Shown: positions 16,314 through 24,939 of the stretch, piece by piece
Layout: each line of letters opens with the position of its first letter
Position numbering within the stretch: position 1 is the first letter of the stretch
NCBI GenBank assembly: GCA_002428735.1
Contig: DIXO01000050.1
Coordinates: 8,571-72,570, forward strand
Origin: Syntrophaceae bacterium UBA6078
GTDB lineage: Bacteria > Desulfobacterota > Syntrophia > Syntrophales > UBA2210
Direction: 5' to 3'
DNA: 64,000 bases
Position numbers and translations under genes: made by a program
Notes under the pieces: generated by a model
What the model saw: only the letters and a program-made list of their open reading frames with translations
Told to the model about the DNA's origin: nothing
The model's database searches: none

Positions 16314-16733
16314 ATGACCGATAAAGCGACCATCGTCGTTCACAGCGGCGATATGGACAAGCTGTACAGCGCCCTTATCATATCCACCGGCGCGCTTTCG
16401 ATGGGGATGGAGGCCTCGCTTTACTTCACCTTCTGGGGTCTTGAACGCCTCGTCAAGGGGAAACTGGAAAAGGGGCCCCTCTCGAAGATGCACCTTCTTG
16501 GCCTCGGGAAGTGGATGGTGAGGCGGCGCATGAAGGCGGCGAATGTCGCCTCACTGGAACGGCTCCTCCAGGATTTCAAGGAACTGGGGGGGAAGATCAT
16601 CGCCTGTGAGATGACGATGGAGATCATGGGGATCCGGCGGGAGGACCTCCGGGAGGACCTGATTGACGAGTACGGGGCCGTGGGGGCCTACATTCAGGAG
16701 GCCCGGGAATCGAATATAACGTTATTCATATGA
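16314..16733 (+). CDS. DsrE/DsrF/DrsH-like family protein
   Basis: The 139-residue alpha/beta protein begins with TIVVHSGDMDKLYSALIISTGAL and contains FTFWGLERL and IIACEMTMEIMGI, with a single Cys98 in the position of the catalytic cysteine of DsrE-like sulfur-transfer proteins. It belongs to the branch with the CxMTM motif that often accompanies TusA and rhodanese proteins. It likely exchanges persulfide with the adjacent TusA. It is 18 bp downstream of tusA and 12 bp upstream of the cysteine desulfurase. Confidence 0.88.
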   Translation: MTDKATIVVHSGDMDKLYSALIISTGALSMGMEASLYFTFWGLERLVKGKLEKGPLSKMHLLGLGKWMVRRRMKAANVASLERLLQDFKELGGKIIACEMTMEIMGIRREDLREDLIDEYGAVGAYIQEARESNITLFI

Positions 16734-16745
16734 GGAGAGGCTGCC

Positions 16746-17912
16746 ATGATTGAGCAGACCGTGTATCTGGACAATGCCGCGGCTACCCGGATGGACGAGC
16801 GCGTGCTGGAGGCGATGACACCCTACTTCTTTGAGACCTACCCGGTCGCCACGTCGGAGTTCGGGTATTCTCTCGGGATCGAGGCACGGGAGGCTTTGGA
16901 AGCCGCCAGGGAGAAGGTTGCGCAACGGCTGGGAGCCGGCGGCGGGGAGCTCATTTTCACCTCGGGGAGCACCGAATCAAGCAACCTGGCCCTCAAGGGG
17001 GTGGCCATGGCCCTCGGAGAAAAGAAGGGGAGGCACATCATCGTCTCCTCCATCGAGGATTTCCCCGTCCTCCACAGTGCCAGGGCGCTCGAGAAGCAGG
17101 GCTTCTCCGTCACTTATCTGCCTGTGGATTCCGAAGGACTCATCGATCCCGACAGCCTCCGGGACGCGATCACCGACAAGACTATCCTCGTTTCGATCCA
17201 GCACGCAAACCAGGAGATCGGGACCGTCCAGGACATCGAGGCGATCGGCCTCATCTGTGGCAAGAAAGGCGTCCTGTTTCATACCGATGCCACACACACC
17301 TTCACGCGGGTGCCTCTGGACGTCACAAAGGTGAAGGTGGACCTGATCACCATCTCCCCCCACACGATCCACGGCCCGAAGGGGGTCGGTGGACTCTACG
17401 TCCGCACGGGTACCCCGATCGCCAAGTGGATGGACGGCGGATTTCAAGAGTTCAACCTCCGGGCCGGTCTGGAGAATATCCCGGGGGCCGTCGGTTTCGC
17501 CCGAGCGGTCGATCTGGTCACCCCCGATGAGAACGAACGGATCGGAGCGATGCGGGACCGCCTCATCGCGCGGGTGTCCGCCGAGGTTTCGGACACGACC
17601 CTGAACGGGCACCCTACGAAACGTGTCCCGCAGAACGCGAATATCACCTTCCACTACGTGGAGGGGGAGTCGATCACCCTGCATCTCGACATGCGCGGCT
17701 TCTCCGTCAGCACGGGCTCGGCCTGTTTCAGCCGTTCGCTGGAGGCGAGCCACGTGATCCTGGGAATCGGGGGCGACCACGAACGGGCGCACGGATCGAT
17801 CCGCTTTACCTTCGGCCGTTACAATACTATGGAGGATGTGAATGGCGTGGTGGACACGATCGCGGAGGTGGTAGGTGAACTGAGGAAAATCAGCCCGCTG
17901 ACAAAAAAATAA
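16746..17912 (+). CDS. Cysteine desulfurase, NifS/IscS family
   Basis: The 388-residue class V aminotransferase fold protein has the PLP-binding lysine in SPHTIHGPKGVGGLY (Lys212), the upstream HTDATHTF block contacting PLP, and the active-site cysteine in STGSACFSR (Cys327). It releases sulfur from L-cysteine as an enzyme persulfide. Its C-terminal loop resembles group I desulfurases. It is immediately followed (12 bp) by an IscU-type scaffold and preceded by TusA and DsrE-like sulfur carriers, so it may supply both Fe-S assembly and other sulfur relays. GAGGAGAGG precedes the ATG. Confidence 0.95.
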   Translation: MIEQTVYLDNAAATRMDERVLEAMTPYFFETYPVATSEFGYSLGIEAREALEAAREKVAQRLGAGGGELIFTSGSTESSNLALKGVAMALGEKKGRHIIVSSIEDFPVLHSARALEKQGFSVTYLPVDSEGLIDPDSLRDAITDKTILVSIQHANQEIGTVQDIEAIGLICGKKGVLFHTDATHTFTRVPLDVTKVKVDLITISPHTIHGPKGVGGLYVRTGTPIAKWMDGGFQEFNLRAGLENIPGAVGFARAVDLVTPDENERIGAMRDRLIARVSAEVSDTTLNGHPTKRVPQNANITFHYVEGESITLHLDMRGFSVSTGSACFSRSLEASHVILGIGGDHERAHGSIRFTFGRYNTMEDVNGVVDTIAEVVGELRKISPLTKK

Positions 17913-17924
17913 GGAGGTTCGGAC

Positions 17925-18560
17925 ATGTCATTCCCATATAGTGAAAAGGTGCTGGAACACTTTCGTCATCCCCGCAACGTAGGAAAGATCGATAATCCTG
18001 ACGGGAAGGCCATGGAAGGGAGTCCCGCCTGCGGAGACATGGTGGGGGTTCATATAAAGGTCGATCCCAAAGCAAAGCGCATAACCGACATCAAGTTCGA
18101 ATCCTACGGCTGCGCCTCGAACATAGCCACGGGCTCCATCATCACCGAACTCGCCAAGGGGAAAACCCTCGAGGAAGCGAAAAAGATCAGCTGGAAAGAG
18201 GCATCAGAAGCCTTGGGCGGGTTACCGCCGATCAAGGCCCACTGCTCGGTCCTCGCCGTGGAGGGACTGCGCTCGGCGATAAGGAACTACGAGGAGCGTC
18301 ACGGCCTGGTCACGGACCGGAAACCCACCACCGTGGAGGTTGTCAGGGGGCGTCTCAAAAAGGTGATGAACCCCCTCTCCGGACTGGATTTGGTCCGGAC
18401 CGAGCTGGTAAAGGATATCACTGTAGACAAGGGAAACGTTCATATCACGGTGGACCTGCCCGCCGACCATCAGTTCGCCTCCAACATCAAGGATGAGATT
18501 ATGGAGAAGATAGGGCCCCTCTGGGACGTGGAAAAAGTGGAGGTCGTATTTACAGAATAA
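17925..18560 (+). CDS. IscU/NifU scaffold fused to a DUF59/MIP18-like domain
   Basis: Residues 1-125 form an IscU-type Fe-S scaffold with its three cluster-binding cysteines (Cys36 in the PACGD block, Cys63 in SYGCASN, Cys107 in KAHCSVL) and the conserved Asp38. Residues about 142-211 match the DUF59 (MIP18/SufT-like) domain seen at the N-terminus of ApbC/Mrp, not the NFU domain of classical NifU: VMNPLSGLDLVRTELVKDI and VHITVDLPADHQFASN. The fusion suggests assembly and delivery of clusters by one polypeptide. It follows the desulfurase by 12 bp with AAGGAGG before the ATG. Confidence 0.9.
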   Translation: MSFPYSEKVLEHFRHPRNVGKIDNPDGKAMEGSPACGDMVGVHIKVDPKAKRITDIKFESYGCASNIATGSIITELAKGKTLEEAKKISWKEASEALGGLPPIKAHCSVLAVEGLRSAIRNYEERHGLVTDRKPTTVEVVRGRLKKVMNPLSGLDLVRTELVKDITVDKGNVHITVDLPADHQFASNIKDEIMEKIGPLWDVEKVEVVFTE

Positions 18561-18892
18561 ATACACGCACAGGCCGCGATGCATGAAACTCCCCTGCCAG
18601 TCCCGTGACAGAGGGACTGCTTGACCGTTGCGCCCATTCAGACGCGGTGCCCCGCAGAGGGTCCTTCCGTGATACGGGAACGCCCCTGTACATTTTTCTG
18701 ACGCTTTCTTATCTATCGTGAAACCCGTTCATTCATTGTTTGACAATTCTGCAACGCAGCATACCGTCCGCACTCCATCTCACCGCTTCAACCAACCGCA
18801 ATCACTCCGCAATAAAAGTGCCCAACCATACGCACAAACCATTCAAGTTTTGGAGGACCAGTGCCGAAGATACAGGAGGAAGGACACGGATT
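18561..18892. other. Intergenic region between the sulfur cluster and the cyclase gene
   Basis: No convincing coding sequence was found. A stem-loop with arms CAGTCCC and GGGACTG lies at 18598-18619 and may end the upstream operon. A weak TTGACA occurs at about 18740. The AGGAGG site for the cyclase gene is at about 18871. Confidence 0.6.
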
Positions 18893-21586
18893 ATGAACCC
18901 CAATACGGATGTGAACCGTTTGAAAACCGGCACTGATCTGCCCAGTCATATGCGGTATCCCGGTCATGCAGGGAAATCCATACAGAAGATAGCGGTCCTT
19001 TTTACCGATATCATCGGGTCGACACGGTTTTTCCAATCCCACGGCAATCTGGCGGGGCGTCAGATGCTCCAGCAGCACGAAAATATCGCCTCCATGGCCA
19101 TTACCAAATTCGGCGGTACGGTCGTCAAGAATCTGGGTGACTCGATTCTGGCCTATTTTGTTGATCCTCGGGAGGCAACAAAAGCCGCCATAGAGGTACA
19201 GAAGGAGTTCAGTCGATATAACCGGCGAAACGGAGGAGGACACAAAATTCATGTGAGAATCGGTGTCCACTTTGACGAGGGGATCGTTGAAGATAAGGAT
19301 ATATTCGGCAACGCAGTCAATATAGCATCGAAGATTACAGGGCTCGCGGGCAGTAACCAGATTTTCATCTCCCGCAATGTCTTTGCCCAGGCCAACACCA
19401 TCCCTTCCGTTCAGTTTGAAGCGGTTGATATGCCGGGACAGAATAATGTCCCGGAGGGTCCGTCGGTATATCGAGTCGTCTGGGAGGAAAGCATGGACAT
19501 TGCCCCGACCATGGCGCCCGTTCTGTACATGAGGCCGTTGTTGGAGCTGCAGACAGGGGCATTCGCACCTCTCTGGAACACACTCATTGAAACCCGGGCT
19601 CTCTTCTGGAGCGACAGGATTGACGGCGAAGCAATCACTGAAGATCGATCCATCATACTCACCGCAAAGAGGCTTTCTGTGGTGATGGACGTGGCCACTG
19701 ATGTGTACACGTTTCTCAGGGAAAATATAAAAGCATATGACGTCGTGCCGCTTCAGATCATCATTGACGCAGGTCCCGGTCAGGGAATCGACAGGCTGGC
19801 GCGCGAAGGGTTCAGACCCGAATGGAACGAATTCCATCCGGGAGCCATCTTCATATCCCCTTCAGCATATGAATTGATACAGGAAGAGGGGCTTTCGATT
19901 GCGAACGCGATTCCTCCCGACGCTGATCAGCGTCTGCCATTCTTTACCATAGCCCCCCATGACTATCAGCAGAAAGAAGGCGAAATCCTCTTCCCGTACC
20001 AGGAAGCACTGTCTCACGGGGACAATCCACCCTGTTTTTACTGCGGCAGCAAGAAGCATCCGGTCCATCTCTGTCCCTCCAAACATCTGACCAGTATTAC
20101 CGATACATTCAATCAACTGGGGTATCTCTCCTTCGAGCAGATCGGCACCATGTTCCACGCCTACCTGAGAAGCCCGGAAGAGATAATCAGGGAAACGGTT
20201 CTGGTTCAAGCGGAATCGGGCGACCAGGAGCCATCGGCAGGGATTGGATTCTATGAGCTTAAACAGATCTTTCAGCTCCGTTTCTTTAAGACTGTCTGGG
20301 ACAGTCGTAGCAATGACTGGGACAAGGTTGTCGAAGCCAAGGATAGAAGGGACGGGACCGGAGAGCTTCTCTGGCTGGCGGAGGATTGCATCCGCGTCTC
20401 CAACCTCTCCCGGGCGGAATCGCTTCTGCAGACCTGCCTGGAAAAATATCCCTATGATTACCGAACATACTGCGCGCTTGGTTTCCTGAATATAGAAAAA
20501 AACAGGATCTCACGAAGCGAGCAATACTTGGATACGGCCCTGCGACACGCGCAGACAGTTCCTCAAAAAATCTTTATCCTGTTTCTCCTCTTCCGTCTCC
20601 ACAATCTTGCCGGGAACTCCGACAGCGCCCTGCAGAAGATACGGGAAATAAAAAGTATCCATCCCTACCTTCCGGAAGTTACCTATCAGGAGATCATGTT
20701 GAACTTCAGGCAGGGGAAATTGGATATGGCACTGACCCGCCTCTTGAGCCTCATCCGGATGAACCATGAATATTACATCAAGGCCCTGATCGATCCGGAT
20801 CTGGCCCCATTTAACAGTATAATACATCCGGAACTCAAGAAGCTTCTCACGGAAACCCGCCAAAAGGCACAGCAAAGCGCGTACGATGCCGAGAGAGAAT
20901 TTGCCTCTCTCGAGCAGTTCCTGGTGGAAGGTGATGGTGAGACGGAAAAAGCAGGGGCCCTCCTGGCAAAAATGCGGAACTTCGCCCCTGCTGACAGCTA
21001 TTTCAGGTATATGGATATATGCGACCTCGGTGATTCAGTAATCAGCGCCTGCCGCAGGGCAAAAGCGCGCCGGAAGGCGGAGTTCATTGATACCGTTCAG
21101 ATAATACACAAGCGTCTTGGCGCCGTTTTACGCATTTCTATAGATCCTCGCTCCCGGCTCTTCCCGACCGCTGCCTATGAGCGGTTAAAAACAATTCAAT
21201 CAACTTTCAAAGAGATTGTGGAAGCGGTAACGTACAATGATTTCAGGCTATTTGGTCATATGTTCAAGCAATGCGCAGAAATCATCACCGGGCTTGGAGA
21301 GATAGAGACGGAGCTGAAAAGGATAAAGCGTATTCTCGACATCAAGGCGTTTTTCCTCTTATTTTGTAAGGATTCAGCCTTCATTCTTTCCGTAATCTTA
21401 TTCGCGGGTCTCATCATACTTCCCTCCGTCGCCTACTATCTGAGCACCTTTTCCCCGGAATTCAATATCTTCACGGGAGGAAACATCAGATCCTATCATA
21501 AGCATACGCTTATCTTCGGGGTTCTTGGGGGATTGGCCTTTTCCTTTGCAAAATCCTTCAAAACCTTTTTCGGCGACAAAACCTGA
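18893..21586 (+). CDS. Class III adenylate/guanylate cyclase with CCHC zinc knuckle, helical repeats and C-terminal membrane helices
   Basis: This protein is 897 residues from the ATG that follows AGGAGG. Residues about 30-195 form a class III cyclase domain: the metal aspartates are in LFTDIIGSTRFF and KNLGDSILAYF, and Lys before NLGD and Asp in KDIFGNAVNIAS fit ATP selectivity. The usual transition-state Arg appears as Lys. A middle region of about 180 residues is not recognised. A retroviral-type zinc knuckle (Cys381, Cys384, His389, Cys394) follows, then TPR-like helical repeats (about 490-650), a helical region, and two hydrophobic segments at the C-terminus (about 820-895). It likely makes cAMP at the membrane in response to an intracellular cue. 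No cognate receptor gene is adjacent. Confidence 0.85.
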   Translation: MNPNTDVNRLKTGTDLPSHMRYPGHAGKSIQKIAVLFTDIIGSTRFFQSHGNLAGRQMLQQHENIASMAITKFGGTVVKNLGDSILAYFVDPREATKAAIEVQKEFSRYNRRNGGGHKIHVRIGVHFDEGIVEDKDIFGNAVNIASKITGLAGSNQIFISRNVFAQANTIPSVQFEAVDMPGQNNVPEGPSVYRVVWEESMDIAPTMAPVLYMRPLLELQTGAFAPLWNTLIETRALFWSDRIDGEAITEDRSIILTAKRLSVVMDVATDVYTFLRENIKAYDVVPLQIIIDAGPGQGIDRLAREGFRPEWNEFHPGAIFISPSAYELIQEEGLSIANAIPPDADQRLPFFTIAPHDYQQKEGEILFPYQEALSHGDNPPCFYCGSKKHPVHLCPSKHLTSITDTFNQLGYLSFEQIGTMFHAYLRSPEEIIRETVLVQAESGDQEPSAGIGFYELKQIFQLRFFKTVWDSRSNDWDKVVEAKDRRDGTGELLWLAEDCIRVSNLSRAESLLQTCLEKYPYDYRTYCALGFLNIEKNRISRSEQYLDTALRHAQTVPQKIFILFLLFRLHNLAGNSDSALQKIREIKSIHPYLPEVTYQEIMLNFRQGKLDMALTRLLSLIRMNHEYYIKALIDPDLAPFNSIIHPELKKLLTETRQKAQQSAYDAEREFASLEQFLVEGDGETEKAGALLAKMRNFAPADSYFRYMDICDLGDSVISACRRAKARRKAEFIDTVQIIHKRLGAVLRISIDPRSRLFPTAAYERLKTIQSTFKEIVEAVTYNDFRLFGHMFKQCAEIITGLGEIETELKRIKRILDIKAFFLLFCKDSAFILSVILFAGLIILPSVAYYLSTFSPEFNIFTGGNIRSYHKHTLIFGVLGGLAFSFAKSFKTFFGDKT

Positions 21587-21784
21587 TGACATTTCGTAAT
21601 ATCCATATCAAAGCCTTGGCGTTTCCCTCTTGAGGCATTAGATTCCAAGCCTCATATTTTCAACATTCTGATTTTATGGAATTAAACTCCTTGCTGTCAG
21701 GAATGCGGTCATTTTTTAGTTGCGTGCAGTAACTAAAATATGGCAAAGATACCAAAATAATTTTTGAAAGAACGGAGAACGCCA

Positions 21785-22585
21785 ATGGATTTAACGATGC
21801 TTCATGATTATGCGGATGAACTGATGAAAAGATTGCGTCTCAGGACATATCCTCTTGCAGTAAAACTGATTGAAAATGAAGAACAGATCCCGGTTGGAGC
21901 AATGAGGCCGATGCGCGACGAAGGCTTTCACTATGACCTCTGCCAAGCATTCGCACTGTGCCGGCGGGAGGCAACAACGATTGCGTTACTGATAAACGAT
22001 ATGTGGTGTTTCGAGCCCGTCATCGGTTACGGCATGGTCGAGCCGCCTCAGGACTTCCTTGACGGTAAGAACCGCTATCCGAAGGATGTTGCCAGTCTGA
22101 AGGCGGGAAGCAACTATGCCGCTGATATGCCCAGAATGGACGTCGGCACATATATCGGGGTGGTCACCGCACCACTACACCTAACTACTGTTGTTCCGGA
22201 TGTGATCGCTATTTACGCCGACACGGAACAGCTCAGTTTGCTGCTGCTTGCCAGGGAACATAAAGATGGGCACGATCTCAGCCTGCATCTTTCATCGCAC
22301 GCCGCCTGCGTCTATGGTATCGTACCCTCGATGAAAAGCGGTGAATGTGCTGTTGCCATTCCCTGTCGCGGAGACCACTACAACGCCATGGCCGGCAATG
22401 ACGAGATGATTTTCAGCATGCCACTTGCCAAGCTGGACGAAATAATGACAGGGCTTCGTTTCCTGGAAACAACCGGTTCCCGGATACCAAGAACCTACAA
22501 GATGCAGCGAGAACCCCTCCATCCCGATAGCTATCACGATATAGCCGCGCAGATTGGAATGGCATCAGAGCGCACCAAAAATTAA
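21785..22585 (+). CDS. DUF169 domain protein
   Basis: The 266-residue protein carries the DUF169 pattern: LAVKLIENEEQIP near the N-terminus, a Cys-rich CQAFALCRREATTIALLINDMWCFEP stretch (positions 21944-22018) and a late SHAACVYGIVPSMKSGECAVAIPCRGD segment. DUF169 proteins are common in anaerobes and archaea; their function is not known, though the conserved cysteines suggest metal or cofactor binding. The start at 21785 follows GGAG by 9 bp; an upstream TTG in frame has no ribosome site. It faces a molybdopterin enzyme gene across a 274-bp gap in which I see no gene. Confidence 0.85.
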   Translation: MDLTMLHDYADELMKRLRLRTYPLAVKLIENEEQIPVGAMRPMRDEGFHYDLCQAFALCRREATTIALLINDMWCFEPVIGYGMVEPPQDFLDGKNRYPKDVASLKAGSNYAADMPRMDVGTYIGVVTAPLHLTTVVPDVIAIYADTEQLSLLLLAREHKDGHDLSLHLSSHAACVYGIVPSMKSGECAVAIPCRGDHYNAMAGNDEMIFSMPLAKLDEIMTGLRFLETTGSRIPRTYKMQREPLHPDSYHDIAAQIGMASERTKN

Positions 22586-22859
22586 GCAAGGACATTAACT
22601 GATAAGGCTGTCAATCAATAACTTAAATAGTTTATGGCTAGACGCTTTAAAAGAGGCTGGCGAGCAAGAGCAAGCCGTGTGGCATCAGGGCAGGAGATCA
22701 GGTATGGTCTGAAACGTGTTCATTAAGGTAATTTGGTTGTTATGCTGGAAGGATGACCGCATCCGGTCTCAGTAAAAAAAGTGAGCAGTTCGTTACGCGC
22801 TTCTCATAATCTCGTGATAGTTGTGCTGACGCTTGTCAGAGAACAACGATCTGCCCTAA

Positions 22860-24911
22860 TCACATTTTTGATATCCGGCACATGAAACTTCGGCCCGACG
22901 GCTCTCCAATCACCGGGTTGCGCCGATCGTCATCGGTCAGACGATTGAGATTATAATCAGGATCCACCTCCCCCCAGCCCCAGGGAATGCGGATCGACCC
23001 CGGATGAACAACTTCGGAGATTGTGACAGGCATAACAATCCAACCCCGGGGTGTCTCCACTCTGATCCTGTCGCCATCGGCGACCTCGTAAGTCTTCGCG
23101 TCCACCGGATGGACATCGATGGCACACCCTTTTCGGCCCAGAAGCAGCGGCGGGATCTGGTGAAACTGGGAATGGGTGAAGCGGTTATCGCGAGCCCCGC
23201 TGATGCCGAGGATCGGATACTGGTCCTGTTGATCGAGGAAACTGATCGGTTCGGCCAGAAAGCCATCGGCGTACGGAACTGGAGGATACCCATGCGCCGC
23301 GAGCGCTTCTGAATAAAATTCCACCTTCCCCGAGGGAGTGTTGAACCCTTCTTGTTTGTGTTTTTCGAACGCCATCTCGACGCCCCTCACACCTGCCGTA
23401 TTTTCCCGCAGCATCTTCACTGTGATACCTGCCGGCTCCAGTTGATGGTCAATGGCATCCTCGACGGTCCGCCAGGGAAACTCTTTCTCCAGTCCGATTC
23501 TCCGTCCCAGTTCGAAAACGATTTTCCAGTCGGGCCAACTCTCCCCCAGCGGTTCAATAACCTGGTCCTGGATACGGATCAGACCGTTGCGCAGGAAAGC
23601 GCGGTTGAGCTGCGTTTTTTCAAAACAGCCGGCCGTGGGGAGGATAACGTCGGCCATGCGAGCGGTTTGTGTCATGAACATGTCGATTACAACCAGAAAA
23701 TCAAGTTTTTTGAGCGCCCGTTCCACCCGTCCGGCATCCATCATCGATGTGACCGGATTGCCCGACTGACAAACCAGCATGGTGATCTGATACGGCCTGT
23801 GATCAAGGATCGCGTCCACCACACAGGACTGCACGTGATTTCCCCAGGTGGGATGAAATTCGTTGAACAGCGGGTAGTCACCGGTAACCGGTTTGAGCCC
23901 CGCAGGCAGGCGTCCTTTAAGCTGAATATTGCGGGCCGGGACCGGCTGGGGAATGAAATCCCCTCCCGTGACATCGAGATTGCCGGTCAGGGCTCTCAGC
24001 ATGCCAACCGCGCGGGTCGCATCGAACGCATCGAGCTGCATGTCAAGGCCGTTGCCGTCAATAATACAGGCGGGTCGAGTTGTCGCGTATATCCGGGCCG
24101 CGTCCTTGACCGCCGCCGGGTCAAGCCATATGTCTCCGGCGATCCTTTCTGCCGGGAACTGTGCCGCCGATCGCCGCAACTCTTCAAACCCGATGGTCCA
24201 CTCGCTTACAAAATCAGCGTCATATCGTTTTTGCGATATGATTTCATGAATCATGGCCATGGCCAGTAGACCGTCATGGGCCGGTTTGATCTGAAGCCAG
24301 ATGTCGGCATGAGCGGCGAGGGACGTCTTGATCGGATCGACCACAATGAGCGTGGCACCCCGTTGCCTGGCCTGCAGAATACTTTCGGCCGCGGCAGGAT
24401 TTGTGTCCCGGTCGTTCTTCCCCCATACGAGGATACAGCGCGCGTCCTGCGGCAGCGGGACGGTCATGGCGCCGTAAGTGATCGTATGGGCGCATTCACG
24501 CCCCACGTGACAGACCGAACCGTTTCCGATGGTGTTTGGCGAACCAAAGGCGTTCATCAGGCGATTGACATAATCCCAGGGAGCCCCCCAGTCGGCCGCC
24601 ATCCCTCTGAGCCAGCAAACGGACTGGGGGCCGCTTACCCTTTTAACCTGAAGAAACCGCCGGGCAACCGTGTCGAGTGCTTCATTCCAGGACACCTCCT
24701 GAAAGGTGCCGGCAGAGTTTTTCACCAGCGGCCGTTTCAGGCGCTGGGAAGAATAGACGATATCGGCAGCCGCTTGTAATTTCGGGCAGATCAGCTGTTT
24801 GTTATCGGGTACAATCGACTTTCTTTTGGCGGAGATCAACCGGCCGTTTTCGATTTCAGCTTCAATCGGGCAGCATGACGAACAAAGACGACAGATAGTG
24901 TCTTTTTTCAT
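22860..24911 (-). CDS. Molybdopterin-dependent oxidoreductase (DMSO reductase family; acetylene-hydratase-like)
   Basis: The 683-residue catalytic subunit binds a 4Fe-4S cluster through Cys7, Cys10, Cys14 and Cys42, and two pterin cofactors through the usual segments (GKNDRDTNPAAAESI, VVDPIKTSLAAHADIWLQIKP, and the C-terminal GISGARDNRFTHSQFHQIPPL). The residue at the metal-ligand position appears to be Cys134 in NGSVCHVGRE, as in acetylene hydratase and periplasmic nitrate reductase. There is no Tat signal, so it is probably cytoplasmic. No partner Fe-S or membrane subunit is adjacent, again like acetylene hydratase and some single-subunit tungsten/molybdenum enzymes. The substrate cannot be assigned. 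Confidence 0.9.
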   Translation of the reverse strand: MKKDTICRLCSSCCPIEAEIENGRLISAKRKSIVPDNKQLICPKLQAAADIVYSSQRLKRPLVKNSAGTFQEVSWNEALDTVARRFLQVKRVSGPQSVCWLRGMAADWGAPWDYVNRLMNAFGSPNTIGNGSVCHVGRECAHTITYGAMTVPLPQDARCILVWGKNDRDTNPAAAESILQARQRGATLIVVDPIKTSLAAHADIWLQIKPAHDGLLAMAMIHEIISQKRYDADFVSEWTIGFEELRRSAAQFPAERIAGDIWLDPAAVKDAARIYATTRPACIIDGNGLDMQLDAFDATRAVGMLRALTGNLDVTGGDFIPQPVPARNIQLKGRLPAGLKPVTGDYPLFNEFHPTWGNHVQSCVVDAILDHRPYQITMLVCQSGNPVTSMMDAGRVERALKKLDFLVVIDMFMTQTARMADVILPTAGCFEKTQLNRAFLRNGLIRIQDQVIEPLGESWPDWKIVFELGRRIGLEKEFPWRTVEDAIDHQLEPAGITVKMLRENTAGVRGVEMAFEKHKQEGFNTPSGKVEFYSEALAAHGYPPVPYADGFLAEPISFLDQQDQYPILGISGARDNRFTHSQFHQIPPLLLGRKGCAIDVHPVDAKTYEVADGDRIRVETPRGWIVMPVTISEVVHPGSIRIPWGWGEVDPDYNLNRLTDDDRRNPVIGEPSGRSFMCRISKM

Positions 24912-24939
24912 GAGGGATCCCTCCTGTGGGTTTCTTAAG

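Noticed and set aside
22586..22859. Gap between DUF169 and the molybdopterin gene, considered as a transposase remnant
   Set aside because: No frame gave a recognisable transposase segment and no terminal inverted repeats were found.
23352..24269. 305-codon plus-strand open frame inside the molybdopterin enzyme gene
   Set aside because: Antisense to conserved pterin-binding segments; no start signal.
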